Made by a program: the position numbers and the translations under genes | In this document: positions 1-7,152 of the stretch, piece after piece | How positions within the stretch are numbered: the stretch's first letter is position 1 | Layout of the letters: each line of letters starts with the position of its first letter | Assembly (NCBI GenBank): GCA_016206945.1 | Contig: JACQQP010000181.1 | Coordinates: 1 to 7,152, forward strand | Direction: 5' to 3' | Origin: Candidatus Omnitrophota bacterium | GTDB lineage: Bacteria > Omnitrophota > Omnitrophia > Omnitrophales > Danuiimicrobiaceae | Length of the DNA stretch: 7,152 nt | Notes under the pieces: model-generated | The model's input: only the letters and a program-made list of their open reading frames with translations | Database searches by the model: none | Told to the model about the DNA's origin: nothing

Positions 1-1
1 A

Positions 2-793
2 CGATCTCAAGCCGAGCAGCAGAAGGCTTTGGCGGCACAGCAAATTGCAGAAGAAAAACTGAAGGAGCATCAGAAACTCTTCGAAATTGGAGCGATTCCG
101 CGATCGACGCTTGATAAAGTCAAGCTGGAATTAGATCAGGCACGATATGAAGCGGAAGCCATGACCCTTGAAATGAAAGCGAATGAGGCGATCCTTGAGA
201 AATCAAATCTTTATGCGCCCGGCGCGGGTACGATCGGCGAGCTCAATGTTGAGGAAGGCGAAACGCTGACGCAGAACACTTTGATTGGGACTCACGTCTC
301 ATTGGAACATGTCGTCGCGCAGTTTGGCATTACGGAGCGGGAAATTAATAAAATCTCATTGGGTCAGAGCGCAAAAGTATTTGTGGATGCTTATCCAGAT
401 AAGGTGTTTGAGGGAACCGTTGAGAACATTGCTCCCGTCATTATCGGCACCTCACGAACGGCGGATGTGCGCGTTCGAATCGAAAATCCGGAAGGCGCTT
501 TGCTCCCAGGCATGTTCGCTCGGATCAAAATTCTCTTATACCAAAAGAAAAACACACTCGTGGTTCCTAACGATTCACTCCAAGGGAAGGAACATGAGCA
601 ATATGTATACGTCATTCATCCTGAGGAGAAAACGGCGGTGAAAACACCCGTCGTGGTGGGTTATGCCCGTGTCGACTACGCCCAAATTGATTCCGGACTG
701 CGCGAAGGTGAATTGGTCGCTGTCTCTGGCCTCGAGCGGTTGGAAGAAGGTTCGAAGGTGAAGATTATCGAAACGCAAGAGGCGGAGCTTTGA
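2..793 (+). CDS. RND efflux periplasmic adaptor subunit (membrane fusion protein, HlyD/AcrA type), 5'-truncated by window edge
   Basis: The frame is open from base 2 to the TGA at 791-793, giving 263 visible residues; the true start, signal sequence and first lipoyl half lie upstream. A TTG at 29 is in frame but sits inside the coiled coil, so it is not taken as the start. Visible residues 1 to about 68 are Gln/Glu/Lys/Leu-rich and helical, the returning arm of the alpha-hairpin that contacts the outer-membrane channel. Residues 69-100 form the second lipoyl half (LYAPGAGTIG, then VEEGETL). About 103-180 is the beta-barrel, with the family-typical stretch TADVRVRIENPEGALLPGMF. The rest is the membrane-proximal domain (VVPNDSL to VSGLERLEEGSKVKI). 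Family knowledge: adaptors of this kind link an RND permease to a TolC-like channel across the periplasm. The RND permease gene starts three bases downstream, which supports the role. Substrate unknown; family call secure. Confidence 0.95.
   Translation, partial: RSQAEQQKALAAQQIAEEKLKEHQKLFEIGAIPRSTLDKVKLELDQARYEAEAMTLEMKANEAILEKSNLYAPGAGTIGELNVEEGETLTQNTLIGTHVSLEHVVAQFGITEREINKISLGQSAKVFVDAYPDKVFEGTVENIAPVIIGTSRTADVRVRIENPEGALLPGMFARIKILLYQKKNTLVVPNDSLQGKEHEQYVYVIHPEEKTAVKTPVVVGYARVDYAQIDSGLREGELVAVSGLERLEEGSKVKIIETQEAEL
784..787 (+). promoter_or_regulatory. Probable ribosome binding site for the first RND permease
   Basis: GGAG lies 9 bases before the ATG at 797, inside the last codons of the adaptor gene; AAGAGG at 777-782 is a less well spaced alternative. 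The ATG is preferred over an out-of-frame ATG at 793-795 because its product begins MGIVGLAIRQRV, the usual short cytoplasmic N-terminus of an RND permease just before TM1. The 3-base gap after the adaptor stop suggests translational coupling. Confidence 0.6.
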
Positions 794-796
794 TGT

Positions 797-3700
797 ATGG
801 GCATTGTTGGTTTGGCGATTCGGCAGCGCGTGACCACGGTGATGGTGTCCGCAGGCATCGTTTTTCTGGGAACGATTGCCGCGATCTCACTACAGAAGGA
901 ATTATTCCCGCCCCTTACTTTTCCGCAAGTCACGATTGTTACGGACTACACGAATGCCGCTCCGGAGGAAATAGAAACGCTGATTACGAGGCCGCTTGAG
1001 GAAGCGATTAGTTCAACGAGCGGTCTGCGTGAAATTAAGTCGATTTCAGAAGAAGGCAAATGCACCATTTTCGCGTCCTTTGGATGGAGCGAAAATATTG
1101 ACTTTGCCGCTCTTTCGGTTCGAGAAAAGATTGATTTGGTCAAGGAGCGTCTTCCCAAGGAGTCAGGAGACCCCATCGTTTTAAAGTTTAATCCTGTGTC
1201 GCGGCCCATCCTTATCCTTTCTGTGACAGGGAAAATCCCGCCTGTTGATTTAAAGATGATGACCGAAAGCATTCTCAAGGAAAACTTAGAAAAGGTAGAG
1301 GGAGTTGCTTCCGCTGCGATTTCAGGCGGCTTGGATCGAGAAATCCAAGTGGAGTTAGATCAAGGGAGACTTCAAAGCACGGAAATCTCAATCCTTGACG
1401 TCGTTGATGCAATTGACCAGGCGAATATTTCTTATCCCGCCGGAAGCATCAAGAAAGGTCTTTACGAATACTTAATCCGCACGGTGGGAGAATTTCGATC
1501 GGTCCCGGAAATTGGTTTTACCGTTGTAACGACGGATGTCAAAAAGGAACTCGAGCGGCATCCGGATACGTTTATCGAGCGAGGGGCCAAAGGGGCTCGC
1601 GAAACCCTGGATACGCTTCGCGAGGAGCAGGGGCGCAGTGTGGGTGAAAAAAGGTTGGTCATGGTGCGCGACATTGGTGACGTTAACGACAGTTTCCATG
1701 AGAAAACGTCGATTTCTCGTTACAACGGTGCGGAAAACATTTCGATTGCGATTCAAAAACAGGGCTCAGCGAACACGGTTCGAGTGGTCGAACGTATTAG
1801 GCGTGAACTGGAATTTTTAAAAGAGGATCTCGATGCGCGCGGGATTCAGGCTGAAGTGATTTACGATCACTCTATTTTTATCGTCCAGGCGATTTTGAGT
1901 GTTCGGAATGCCGCTATTTTGGGTGGTCTCCTCGCAATGATTGTTCTTTTCCCTTTTCTTCGCGGCTGGCAAAGTCCTTTGATTATTGCTTGTTCGATTC
2001 CCATTTCTGTGATCGGTTCTTTTTTCGTCTTTCAACTTCAAGGGATTAGTCTCAATACCATGTCTTTGGCAGGCTTGGCTTTGGGCATCGGGATGCTTGT
2101 GGATAACAGCATTGTGGCGCTTGAGAATATTTTCAGGTATCGCGAACAAGGAAAAACAGCTTTTGAAGCCGCGGCCACTGGGACGACTGAAGTCATGTGG
2201 CCTCTCGTTTCCTCGACTTTGACCACGATCGTCGTTTTCTTACCGATGATTTTGTTTGTTCCGGGGATTGCGGGCCAATTATTTAAAGATCTTTCGTGGG
2301 CCGTCATTTATTCACTTCTTTTTTCACTCTTTATTTCCTTAACCTTGGTTCCCATGTTGAGTATGTATGTACCGGTCGAACCAAGATCGAAGGTACATGA
2401 GAACCTTGATCCTAGGGAGCAAAAGGTAAAACGATATTTCGCTGCTTTGGAACCCAGCGCACAGAATCAAATATTTCTTGGCATTGTCGGGGTTGGATTC
2501 ATGCTTTTTTTATTATCACTTCTCATTTTCCGTTTTTTGGATACCGAGGTGCTTCCAAGAGTCGATCAGGGACAATTCTTGATTCGGGTGGCGCTTCCGG
2601 TAGGAAGTCGCTTAGAAGCGACGGACGAAATCGTGGGCATGATCGAAAAGGAAGTTCGAGGCATAAAAGAGGTTGACACGGCAAGTGTTACGATCGGTTC
2701 GTCTAAAACTTCTAAGGTCGGAGAAGTAAAGGTCCAGACGCTCCGCGAGCATCAAGGAATCATCCTTGCGGGTTTGAAGGAGAAACGCAAGAAGTCATCC
2801 TCCCAAATTGTATCTGAGCTGCGCAGAAAACTTGGGCCCTACGATCTTCAGAAGGCGGATATTGAATTCATTCTCCAAGAAAGCGAGTTTGAATTTGCGG
2901 AGGCGGGGGGCAAACCTGTGGTGGTGGAACTGAAAGGTTATGATTTGGAGGAGCTATCTAAAATAACCAAGCGAGTCGAAAAAATAATGAGATCGATTCC
3001 AGGCATTACGGAAGTACTCAACGATCTCGGGGCGCCTTCTCCTGAAACGAAAGTGGAAATCGATCGAAAAAGAGCCGCCCTGTTTGCCATTTCCGCCCGC
3101 GACATTTCATTGATCCTGAAAGCTGCGATTGAAGGCGCGGTAGCGACGACGTTTAAGGAAGCGGGACGCGAAATTGATATCCGTGTTCGGTTGCAAGAAA
3201 AAGATCGCAAGGATTTGAAACGCATTGGGGATCTACTGGTCTACAGCAATGCGTTGGAAGTTCCGGTACCTCTTAAAGAGATTGGAACCATTAAGCAGGG
3301 GTATGGACCGAGCGAAATCAGGCGAAAAGATCAAATTCGTACGGTGACGATTACGGCTTCCATTGAAAAGGGATATAAAGATCGGCAGGTTTTGAATCGG
3401 CTTTCGACAGCCTTGGGCAAGTTGACCTTGCCTGAGGATTTTACGCTGGATTTAACTGGAAAGGCAAAGGAGGTTCGTGAATCATTTCGCCGCGTCAGCT
3501 TTGCGATTGCCCTCGCATTGATACTCACGTATATGATTATGGCAGCTCAATTTGAATCTTTTCTTTATCCTTTCGTCATTATGTTTACCGTTCCTTTGGC
3601 TTTGATTGGTGTTGCGCTCGCGCTTTTGGTTACAGGAACCGCGCTGAGCATTATATCGCTTTTGGGTATTTTGATTCTGGCAGGAACGGTCGTGAATAAC

Positions 3701-4015
3701 GCGATCGTTTTGATTGATTTTATAAATGCAACCAGACGGGAAGGGCGAGAACTCGTTGAAGCGTGTGTTGAAGGGGTATTTATCCGTTATCGCCCCATTC
3801 TGATGACCACATTAACCACCATTGTTGGACTGTTTCCCCTCGCCTTAGGGATTGGGAAAGGAGCTGAGCTTCAGGCTCCGTTAGCAATTGCCATTATTGG
3901 CGGCCTTTCGAGCGCTACCTTTTTCACCCTGTGTGTGATTCCTTCCGTTTATATCTTGGTGACACGGTTGGTCCATCGCTTCTTAGAAGAACGATCGATA
4001 GAGGAGGTGAGTTAA
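797..4015 (+). CDS. Efflux RND transporter permease subunit 1 (AcrB/MdtB-like, HAE-1 type)
   Basis: A full-length RND permease (1072 aa; family usually about 1020-1050), expected to be an inner-membrane proton-driven exporter. TM1 is near residues 13-33, followed by the first periplasmic porter loop (PN1 PEEIETLITRPLEEAIS). TM2 is about 371-388, TM3 394-412, TM4 421-445 (GLALGIGMLVDNSIVALENI), TM5 468-488 and TM6 499-521. TM7 is about 555-577, followed by the second porter loop, then TM8-TM12 between about 899 and 1055. In TM4, D436 matches AcrB D407 but N437 replaces D408. In TM10, N967 replaces K940 (GTVVNNAIVLIDF). R997 and T1004 in TM11 match AcrB R971 and T978. The AcrB docking loop is about 10 residues shorter here, as in RND2. 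Residues about 247-284 are an extra charged segment. It lacks the methionine-rich metal pathway expected of CusA-type pumps. The drug or lipid substrate cannot be inferred. It probably pairs with the downstream permease. Confidence 0.95.
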   Translation: MGIVGLAIRQRVTTVMVSAGIVFLGTIAAISLQKELFPPLTFPQVTIVTDYTNAAPEEIETLITRPLEEAISSTSGLREIKSISEEGKCTIFASFGWSENIDFAALSVREKIDLVKERLPKESGDPIVLKFNPVSRPILILSVTGKIPPVDLKMMTESILKENLEKVEGVASAAISGGLDREIQVELDQGRLQSTEISILDVVDAIDQANISYPAGSIKKGLYEYLIRTVGEFRSVPEIGFTVVTTDVKKELERHPDTFIERGAKGARETLDTLREEQGRSVGEKRLVMVRDIGDVNDSFHEKTSISRYNGAENISIAIQKQGSANTVRVVERIRRELEFLKEDLDARGIQAEVIYDHSIFIVQAILSVRNAAILGGLLAMIVLFPFLRGWQSPLIIACSIPISVIGSFFVFQLQGISLNTMSLAGLALGIGMLVDNSIVALENIFRYREQGKTAFEAAATGTTEVMWPLVSSTLTTIVVFLPMILFVPGIAGQLFKDLSWAVIYSLLFSLFISLTLVPMLSMYVPVEPRSKVHENLDPREQKVKRYFAALEPSAQNQIFLGIVGVGFMLFLLSLLIFRFLDTEVLPRVDQGQFLIRVALPVGSRLEATDEIVGMIEKEVRGIKEVDTASVTIGSSKTSKVGEVKVQTLREHQGIILAGLKEKRKKSSSQIVSELRRKLGPYDLQKADIEFILQESEFEFAEAGGKPVVVELKGYDLEELSKITKRVEKIMRSIPGITEVLNDLGAPSPETKVEIDRKRAALFAISARDISLILKAAIEGAVATTFKEAGREIDIRVRLQEKDRKDLKRIGDLLVYSNALEVPVPLKEIGTIKQGYGPSEIRRKDQIRTVTITASIEKGYKDRQVLNRLSTALGKLTLPEDFTLDLTGKAKEVRESFRRVSFAIALALILTYMIMAAQFESFLYPFVIMFTVPLALIGVALALLVTGTALSIISLLGILILAGTVVNNAIVLIDFINATRREGRELVEACVEGVFIRYRPILMTTLTTIVGLFPLALGIGKGAELQAPLAIAIIGGLSSATFFTLCVIPSVYILVTRLVHRFLEERSIEEVS
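1535..1648 (+). other. Charged insertion in the N-terminal porter/docking region of RND1 (residues about 247-284)
   Basis: Aligned by eye with AcrB and with the neighbouring RND2, RND1 carries about 38 extra residues between the strand ending EIGFTVVTT and the conserved strand RLVMVRDIGDV. The segment is rich in Arg, Lys, Glu and Asp with few hydrophobics (for example KKELERHPDTFIERGAKGAR) and looks helical or surface-exposed. In RND2 the same junction is short (IKATRQGSIIPLKEI). The frame stays open and flanking homology resumes on both sides, so it is a real in-frame insertion, not a sequencing shift. In AcrB this point lies in the docking region facing the adaptor and adjacent protomers. 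Its role here is unknown and its exact limits are approximate. Confidence 0.65.
4002..4010 (+). promoter_or_regulatory. Strong Shine-Dalgarno for the second RND permease; decides a GTG start
   Basis: AGGAGGTGA is a near-complete anti-16S complement, placed inside the last codons of the first permease and 6 bases before GTG at 4017. No in-frame ATG offers a good alternative: the product from the GTG starts MGLPTASVKRPVL, which is the family-typical N-terminus before TM1, while the next in-frame ATG is within TM1. The site implies efficient translation of the second permease, perhaps balancing its amount against the first. Confidence 0.85.
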
Positions 4016-4016
4016 A

Positions 4017-7000
4017 GTGGGTTTGCCGACCGCTTCTGTAAAACGTCCTGTCTTGATCTACGTTATTTTTGCGGGACTCATTCTTTTGGGAATGATCGCA
4101 CTCTTTCTGCTTCCCATGGAACTTTATCAAGGATCCAGTCGTGGAATTATTTCCATCATCATCCGTGCCCGTGGCGGCTTGCCTCCGATTGAAGTGGAGC
4201 GGATGATCACACGCCTTGTGGAAGAAGCTGTTTCTACGGCCGCACATTTGAAAACCATGTATTCAAACTCGCGGGAAGCAGAAAGCCGCGTGACGCTCGA
4301 ATTCGAACCCGGGGTCGATATGAGATTCGCGGGGTTAGAGGTCCGTGAGAAGTTTTCGAGAATAAAAAGCTTTTTGCCCTCTGAGATAGAAAAACCTGTG
4401 ATCGCAAACTTTGAAGACTCAGACGCCGCCGTCCTCATTTATGCAGTGACTTCTAGAACCTTAGCGCCTGAAAAGATCCGTGAAATCGTGGATCAGGAAC
4501 TGAAACCGCGGCTGGATCGCGTGGATGGCGTGGCCAGTGTCGAAGTTTATGGCGGCCGGGAGCGGAAGATCTTGGTAGAAATGGATCGCGATAAAATGTT
4601 TGCCTACAATATCTCAATCGAACGCGTCATGGATGTCATTGGCGCTAGTAATATTGCGCTTTTGGCCGGAAGCTTCGAACGCGGCGCTTATGATTTTGCG
4701 GTGCGCACCATGGGTGCTTTTACAAGTCTTGATGAAATTGGGAACTTGGGGATTAAAGCCACGCGGCAAGGCTCGATCATCCCGCTGAAAGAAATTGCGA
4801 CAGTCAAAGATGCTTATTTGGAACCTGAAGATTACGCACGCCTTAATTTGGATCAAAATGTGTCGCTCTATATTAAGAAAAGTTCTTTAGCCAATACGAT
4901 TGAAGTGGTCACCCATCTCAAGAAGGTGGTGGATCAATTTACCAAGGAGCAAAGAGGCGATCTCAATGCGACCGTGGTTTCGGATAAGGCGAAATTGATC
5001 AAACGAGCGATTGGCGATGTCAGAAATTCCTTACTCCTGGGTGTTTTTTTTGTGGCGACCATTATTTATCTGTCGCTCAGACGCTGGATCTTGTCCTTTA
5101 TCGTTTTGCTCACGATCCCCATTTCTGTGGTCTGCACATTTCTGTTAATGTGGCTCCTGGGTTTTAGTCTGAATGTAATGACCTTGAGCGGGCTTGCGCT
5201 TTCCATCGGAATCATGGTGGATAGCGCGACGGTGGTCATTGAAAATATCGTCAAGAAAAAAGAGGAAGGATTGAAGCACGCTCAGGCCGTCGTCAAGGGC
5301 ACCGAGGAGGTGTGGCTTCCTCTCTTGGCTTCCTTGCTTACCTCACTGTGCGTGTTCCTGCCCATTCTTTTCATTGATAAGGAAATTCAAATGGTGTATC
5401 AGGGCTTTGCTGTGACGGTTTCGATTGCTTTAACACTGTCTTTAATGGCTGCAGTTGTTCTTACTCCAGTTTTTCTCCACAAGCGTCCCTTTGGAGTAGA
5501 GCGATCTGAATCTGGAACAGCTTCGCGCCCCATCTTTTTTTTCCAACGCATGCTCATCCTTTATGAACAAGGCGCGCGCTGGTGTTTCCGTTGGCGATAT
5601 CTCCTGCTGCTCCTCCTGACCCTGCTCTTTGCCTTTTCCGCTTGGCGTCTTGCGAAACGTCATATTGATCTGCCGACTCAGCTCGAGGAAAATGAGTTCG
5701 CCATCGTGGTGTTTCCTTTGGCAGGGGCCAAATTAGAAGCCAATGATGAAGTTGCCCAAAGGCTGGAACATCTCATTCGTGAATTCAAAGAGGTGGAGAT
5801 GGTTTCGGTCACGGTTCAGAAAGATGATCTGAGGTTTTTCGTAAGGCTCATTCCTCGCGGCAAACGAAAGATGTCGAAAGAAATGATCATGGACGAGGTT
5901 CGTGAGAAGGGGAACGAACTGATCAAGCAAGTACACGATGAGTATTCGCTCATTGTGGACGAGGGCGTAGCGAGTGAGGAAGCAAAGAAGCTCGTGATCA
6001 ATATATTCGGCTTGGAAAATGAGAGGTTGGAACAACTGGCGCACGAAATCGCGCAAAAAATCAGTTCCATAAGCGGGCTTACCAATTTGGTCATGACTGA
6101 TCTGCGTAAAAGGCCTGAATATAGCGTCGTGGTCGACAAAGGACGGGCGGGATATTATGGACTTACCGTGAAGGACGTTGCGGATTCCCTTCATGCCCAG
6201 GTTCGAGGAATGAGACCCACGAAATTTCACGAACTTGAGAAAGGACAGGAAATCGAAACGATCACGCGCTTGCAGCCCATTTATCGGCAGAAGGTGGATG
6301 ATCTCCAGGAAATTTACTTTGTATCACCAAAAGACGGCGCGCAAATTGAACTCAAGCAGATCGCGGGCGTTTATCCTTCGCGGGGGCCGCAAACGATCGA
6401 TCGTAAAGATAAATATCGTTATGTCTTCGTGAAAGGTGATGCGCATCGAGCGCTTGAGACGATCGCACAGGAGGTGAAGGCGGCGCTCAGGGATCTTGAA
6501 ATGCCCAAAGATTATTTTTGGAGATTTGGCGGACGGTATGAAGAGTTACTTAAGGGAAAATCACAACTCGCATATGGAGTGGCGCTTTCGATTGCTTTGG
6601 TTTATATGGTGCTCGCATGCCTGTACCAATCTTATAGTCAGCCCATTATGATCATGATCGCGATTCCTTTGGCGGCGATTGGAGTTTTGGCAGCGCTTGC
6701 CTTTACGCGGAAGCCCTTAAGCGAGCAGGTTTTTATTGGCATGTTTATTTTGGTGGGGTATGTGGTCAATGCGTCAATTATTTTAATGGATCGCTTCAAT
6801 CATTTAAAATTGACCATTCCAAATCCGGCGGAATGCTGGATTCGTTCCGCACAGGATCGCTTAAGGCCGATTTTAGTGACGACCGGCTCCACGGTGATCG
6901 GATTTATCCCCATGGCGATCGATCGTGGCGAATCCAGTGAACTGTGGTCCCCATTGGCGATTACGATGATCGGAGGGATTTTGGCTTCGACGTTCCTCTC

Positions 7001-7121
7001 TTTGTTTGTGATTCCAATGATTCACATCAGTTTTCTTGATTTTTTGACATTTCTTCGGGAAATGAATTTGAGGAAAATGGCCCTCCTTTTTCGAGCAAAA
7101 TTCTCCATTCGCAAAGCCTAA
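4017..7121 (+). CDS. Efflux RND transporter permease subunit 2 (divergent HAE-1-like paralogue)
   Basis: A full-length RND permease (1034 aa) beginning one base after the stop of the first. TM1 is about residues 12-32 (after ASVKRPVL), followed by a porter loop containing LPPIEVERMITRLVEEAV. TM2-TM6 follow, with TM4 as GLALSIGIMVDSATVVIENI. TM7 is about 528-546, then the second porter loop, then TM8-TM12 with TM10 as VGYVVNASIILMDRFN. D402 matches AcrB D407, but S403 replaces D408, N918 replaces K940 and A919 replaces N941; R948 and T955 in TM11 match AcrB R971 and T978. R926 follows D925 at the TM10 end, an unusual charge there. The protein shares fold and motifs with the upstream permease but is far too different for a recent duplication. 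Placement suggests it forms a mixed trimer with the first permease or shares its adaptor. It ends in a short basic tail (MNLRKMALLFRAKFSIRKA). Substrate unknown. Confidence 0.93.
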   Translation: MGLPTASVKRPVLIYVIFAGLILLGMIALFLLPMELYQGSSRGIISIIIRARGGLPPIEVERMITRLVEEAVSTAAHLKTMYSNSREAESRVTLEFEPGVDMRFAGLEVREKFSRIKSFLPSEIEKPVIANFEDSDAAVLIYAVTSRTLAPEKIREIVDQELKPRLDRVDGVASVEVYGGRERKILVEMDRDKMFAYNISIERVMDVIGASNIALLAGSFERGAYDFAVRTMGAFTSLDEIGNLGIKATRQGSIIPLKEIATVKDAYLEPEDYARLNLDQNVSLYIKKSSLANTIEVVTHLKKVVDQFTKEQRGDLNATVVSDKAKLIKRAIGDVRNSLLLGVFFVATIIYLSLRRWILSFIVLLTIPISVVCTFLLMWLLGFSLNVMTLSGLALSIGIMVDSATVVIENIVKKKEEGLKHAQAVVKGTEEVWLPLLASLLTSLCVFLPILFIDKEIQMVYQGFAVTVSIALTLSLMAAVVLTPVFLHKRPFGVERSESGTASRPIFFFQRMLILYEQGARWCFRWRYLLLLLLTLLFAFSAWRLAKRHIDLPTQLEENEFAIVVFPLAGAKLEANDEVAQRLEHLIREFKEVEMVSVTVQKDDLRFFVRLIPRGKRKMSKEMIMDEVREKGNELIKQVHDEYSLIVDEGVASEEAKKLVINIFGLENERLEQLAHEIAQKISSISGLTNLVMTDLRKRPEYSVVVDKGRAGYYGLTVKDVADSLHAQVRGMRPTKFHELEKGQEIETITRLQPIYRQKVDDLQEIYFVSPKDGAQIELKQIAGVYPSRGPQTIDRKDKYRYVFVKGDAHRALETIAQEVKAALRDLEMPKDYFWRFGGRYEELLKGKSQLAYGVALSIALVYMVLACLYQSYSQPIMIMIAIPLAAIGVLAALAFTRKPLSEQVFIGMFILVGYVVNASIILMDRFNHLKLTIPNPAECWIRSAQDRLRPILVTTGSTVIGFIPMAIDRGESSELWSPLAITMIGGILASTFLSLFVIPMIHISFLDFLTFLREMNLRKMALLFRAKFSIRKA

Positions 7122-7152
7122 TTTTTTGAATCGCTGCTCATCAGCTCTACAA

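Noticed and set aside
790..999. Short + strand frame beginning at the adaptor/permease junction, with an ATG at 793 overlapping the adaptor stop
   Set aside because: It is out of frame with the RND1 protein that starts at 797 and matches the family from its first residues; the short product is a frame shadow.
1817..2149. 110-codon open frame on the - strand
   Set aside because: Antisense to the TM2-TM4 region of RND1; the product is polar, low-complexity-like and matches no family I know.
5733..6230. 165-codon open frame on the - strand
   Set aside because: It lies wholly inside the second porter loop of RND2, which has clear family homology on the + strand. The antisense product shows no recognisable domain and no ribosome binding site was evident.
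101..6925. Cyanobacterial HIP1 octamer GCGATCGC
   Set aside because: The core CGATCG is frequent, but none of the sites I inspected has the full octamer, so it does not support a cyanobacterial origin.
797..7121. Heavy-metal efflux (CusA/HME) or SecDF identity for the permeases
   Set aside because: The TM4 and TM10 motifs are of HAE-1 style, I see no CusA-like methionine relay, and both proteins have the full 12-TM, two-porter-loop size rather than the smaller SecDF form.
797..7121. RND1 and RND2 as a recent tandem duplication
   Set aside because: They share only family-level motifs, differ at the relay positions and in the porter loops, and show no long nucleotide identity by eye; any duplication is ancient.
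7122..7152. Possible transcription terminator after RND2
   Set aside because: A T-run directly follows the stop, but no stem precedes it; the only inverted repeat (7133-7136 with 7142-7145) is 4 bp and has no T-tract after it in the window.

Overview
The window holds part of one efflux operon, all on the + strand: the 3' part of a periplasmic adaptor gene (membrane fusion protein, HlyD/AcrA type), then two complete and clearly different RND-superfamily inner-membrane permeases. Spacers between the genes are 3 and 1 nucleotides, so they are almost certainly co-transcribed and translationally coupled. An RND pump with a periplasmic adaptor points to a diderm (Gram-negative type) bacterium. Base composition is roughly balanced and there is no taxonomic marker gene, so I do not assign a phylum. 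A deep-branching diderm group would fit, but that is a guess.

Layout: 2-793, adaptor, cut at its 5' end by the window edge (alpha-hairpin return helix, second half of the lipoyl domain, beta-barrel, membrane-proximal domain). 797-4015, first permease (RND1, 1072 aa, ATG start). 4017-7121, second permease (RND2, 1034 aa, GTG start behind a near-perfect Shine-Dalgarno). 7122-7152, 31 bases of non-coding sequence with no recognisable gene or terminator. No promoter is visible; it should lie upstream of the window. No TolC-type outer-membrane channel gene is present.

Working model: the adaptor bridges an RND trimer in the inner membrane to an outer-membrane channel, and the permeases use the proton gradient to expel a substrate from the periplasm or outer leaflet. 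One adaptor with two adjacent permeases resembles MdtABC/MuxABC, where two different permeases form one heteromeric pump. The substrate cannot be read from the sequence. The notable points are the altered proton-relay positions (Asp-Asn in RND1, Asp-Ser in RND2, and Asn in place of the TM10 Lys in both), and a charged insertion of about 38 residues in the N-terminal porter/docking region of RND1 that RND2 lacks. I see no mobile element, CRISPR array, RNA gene or unknown system. This is a fairly ordinary locus with some unusual details.
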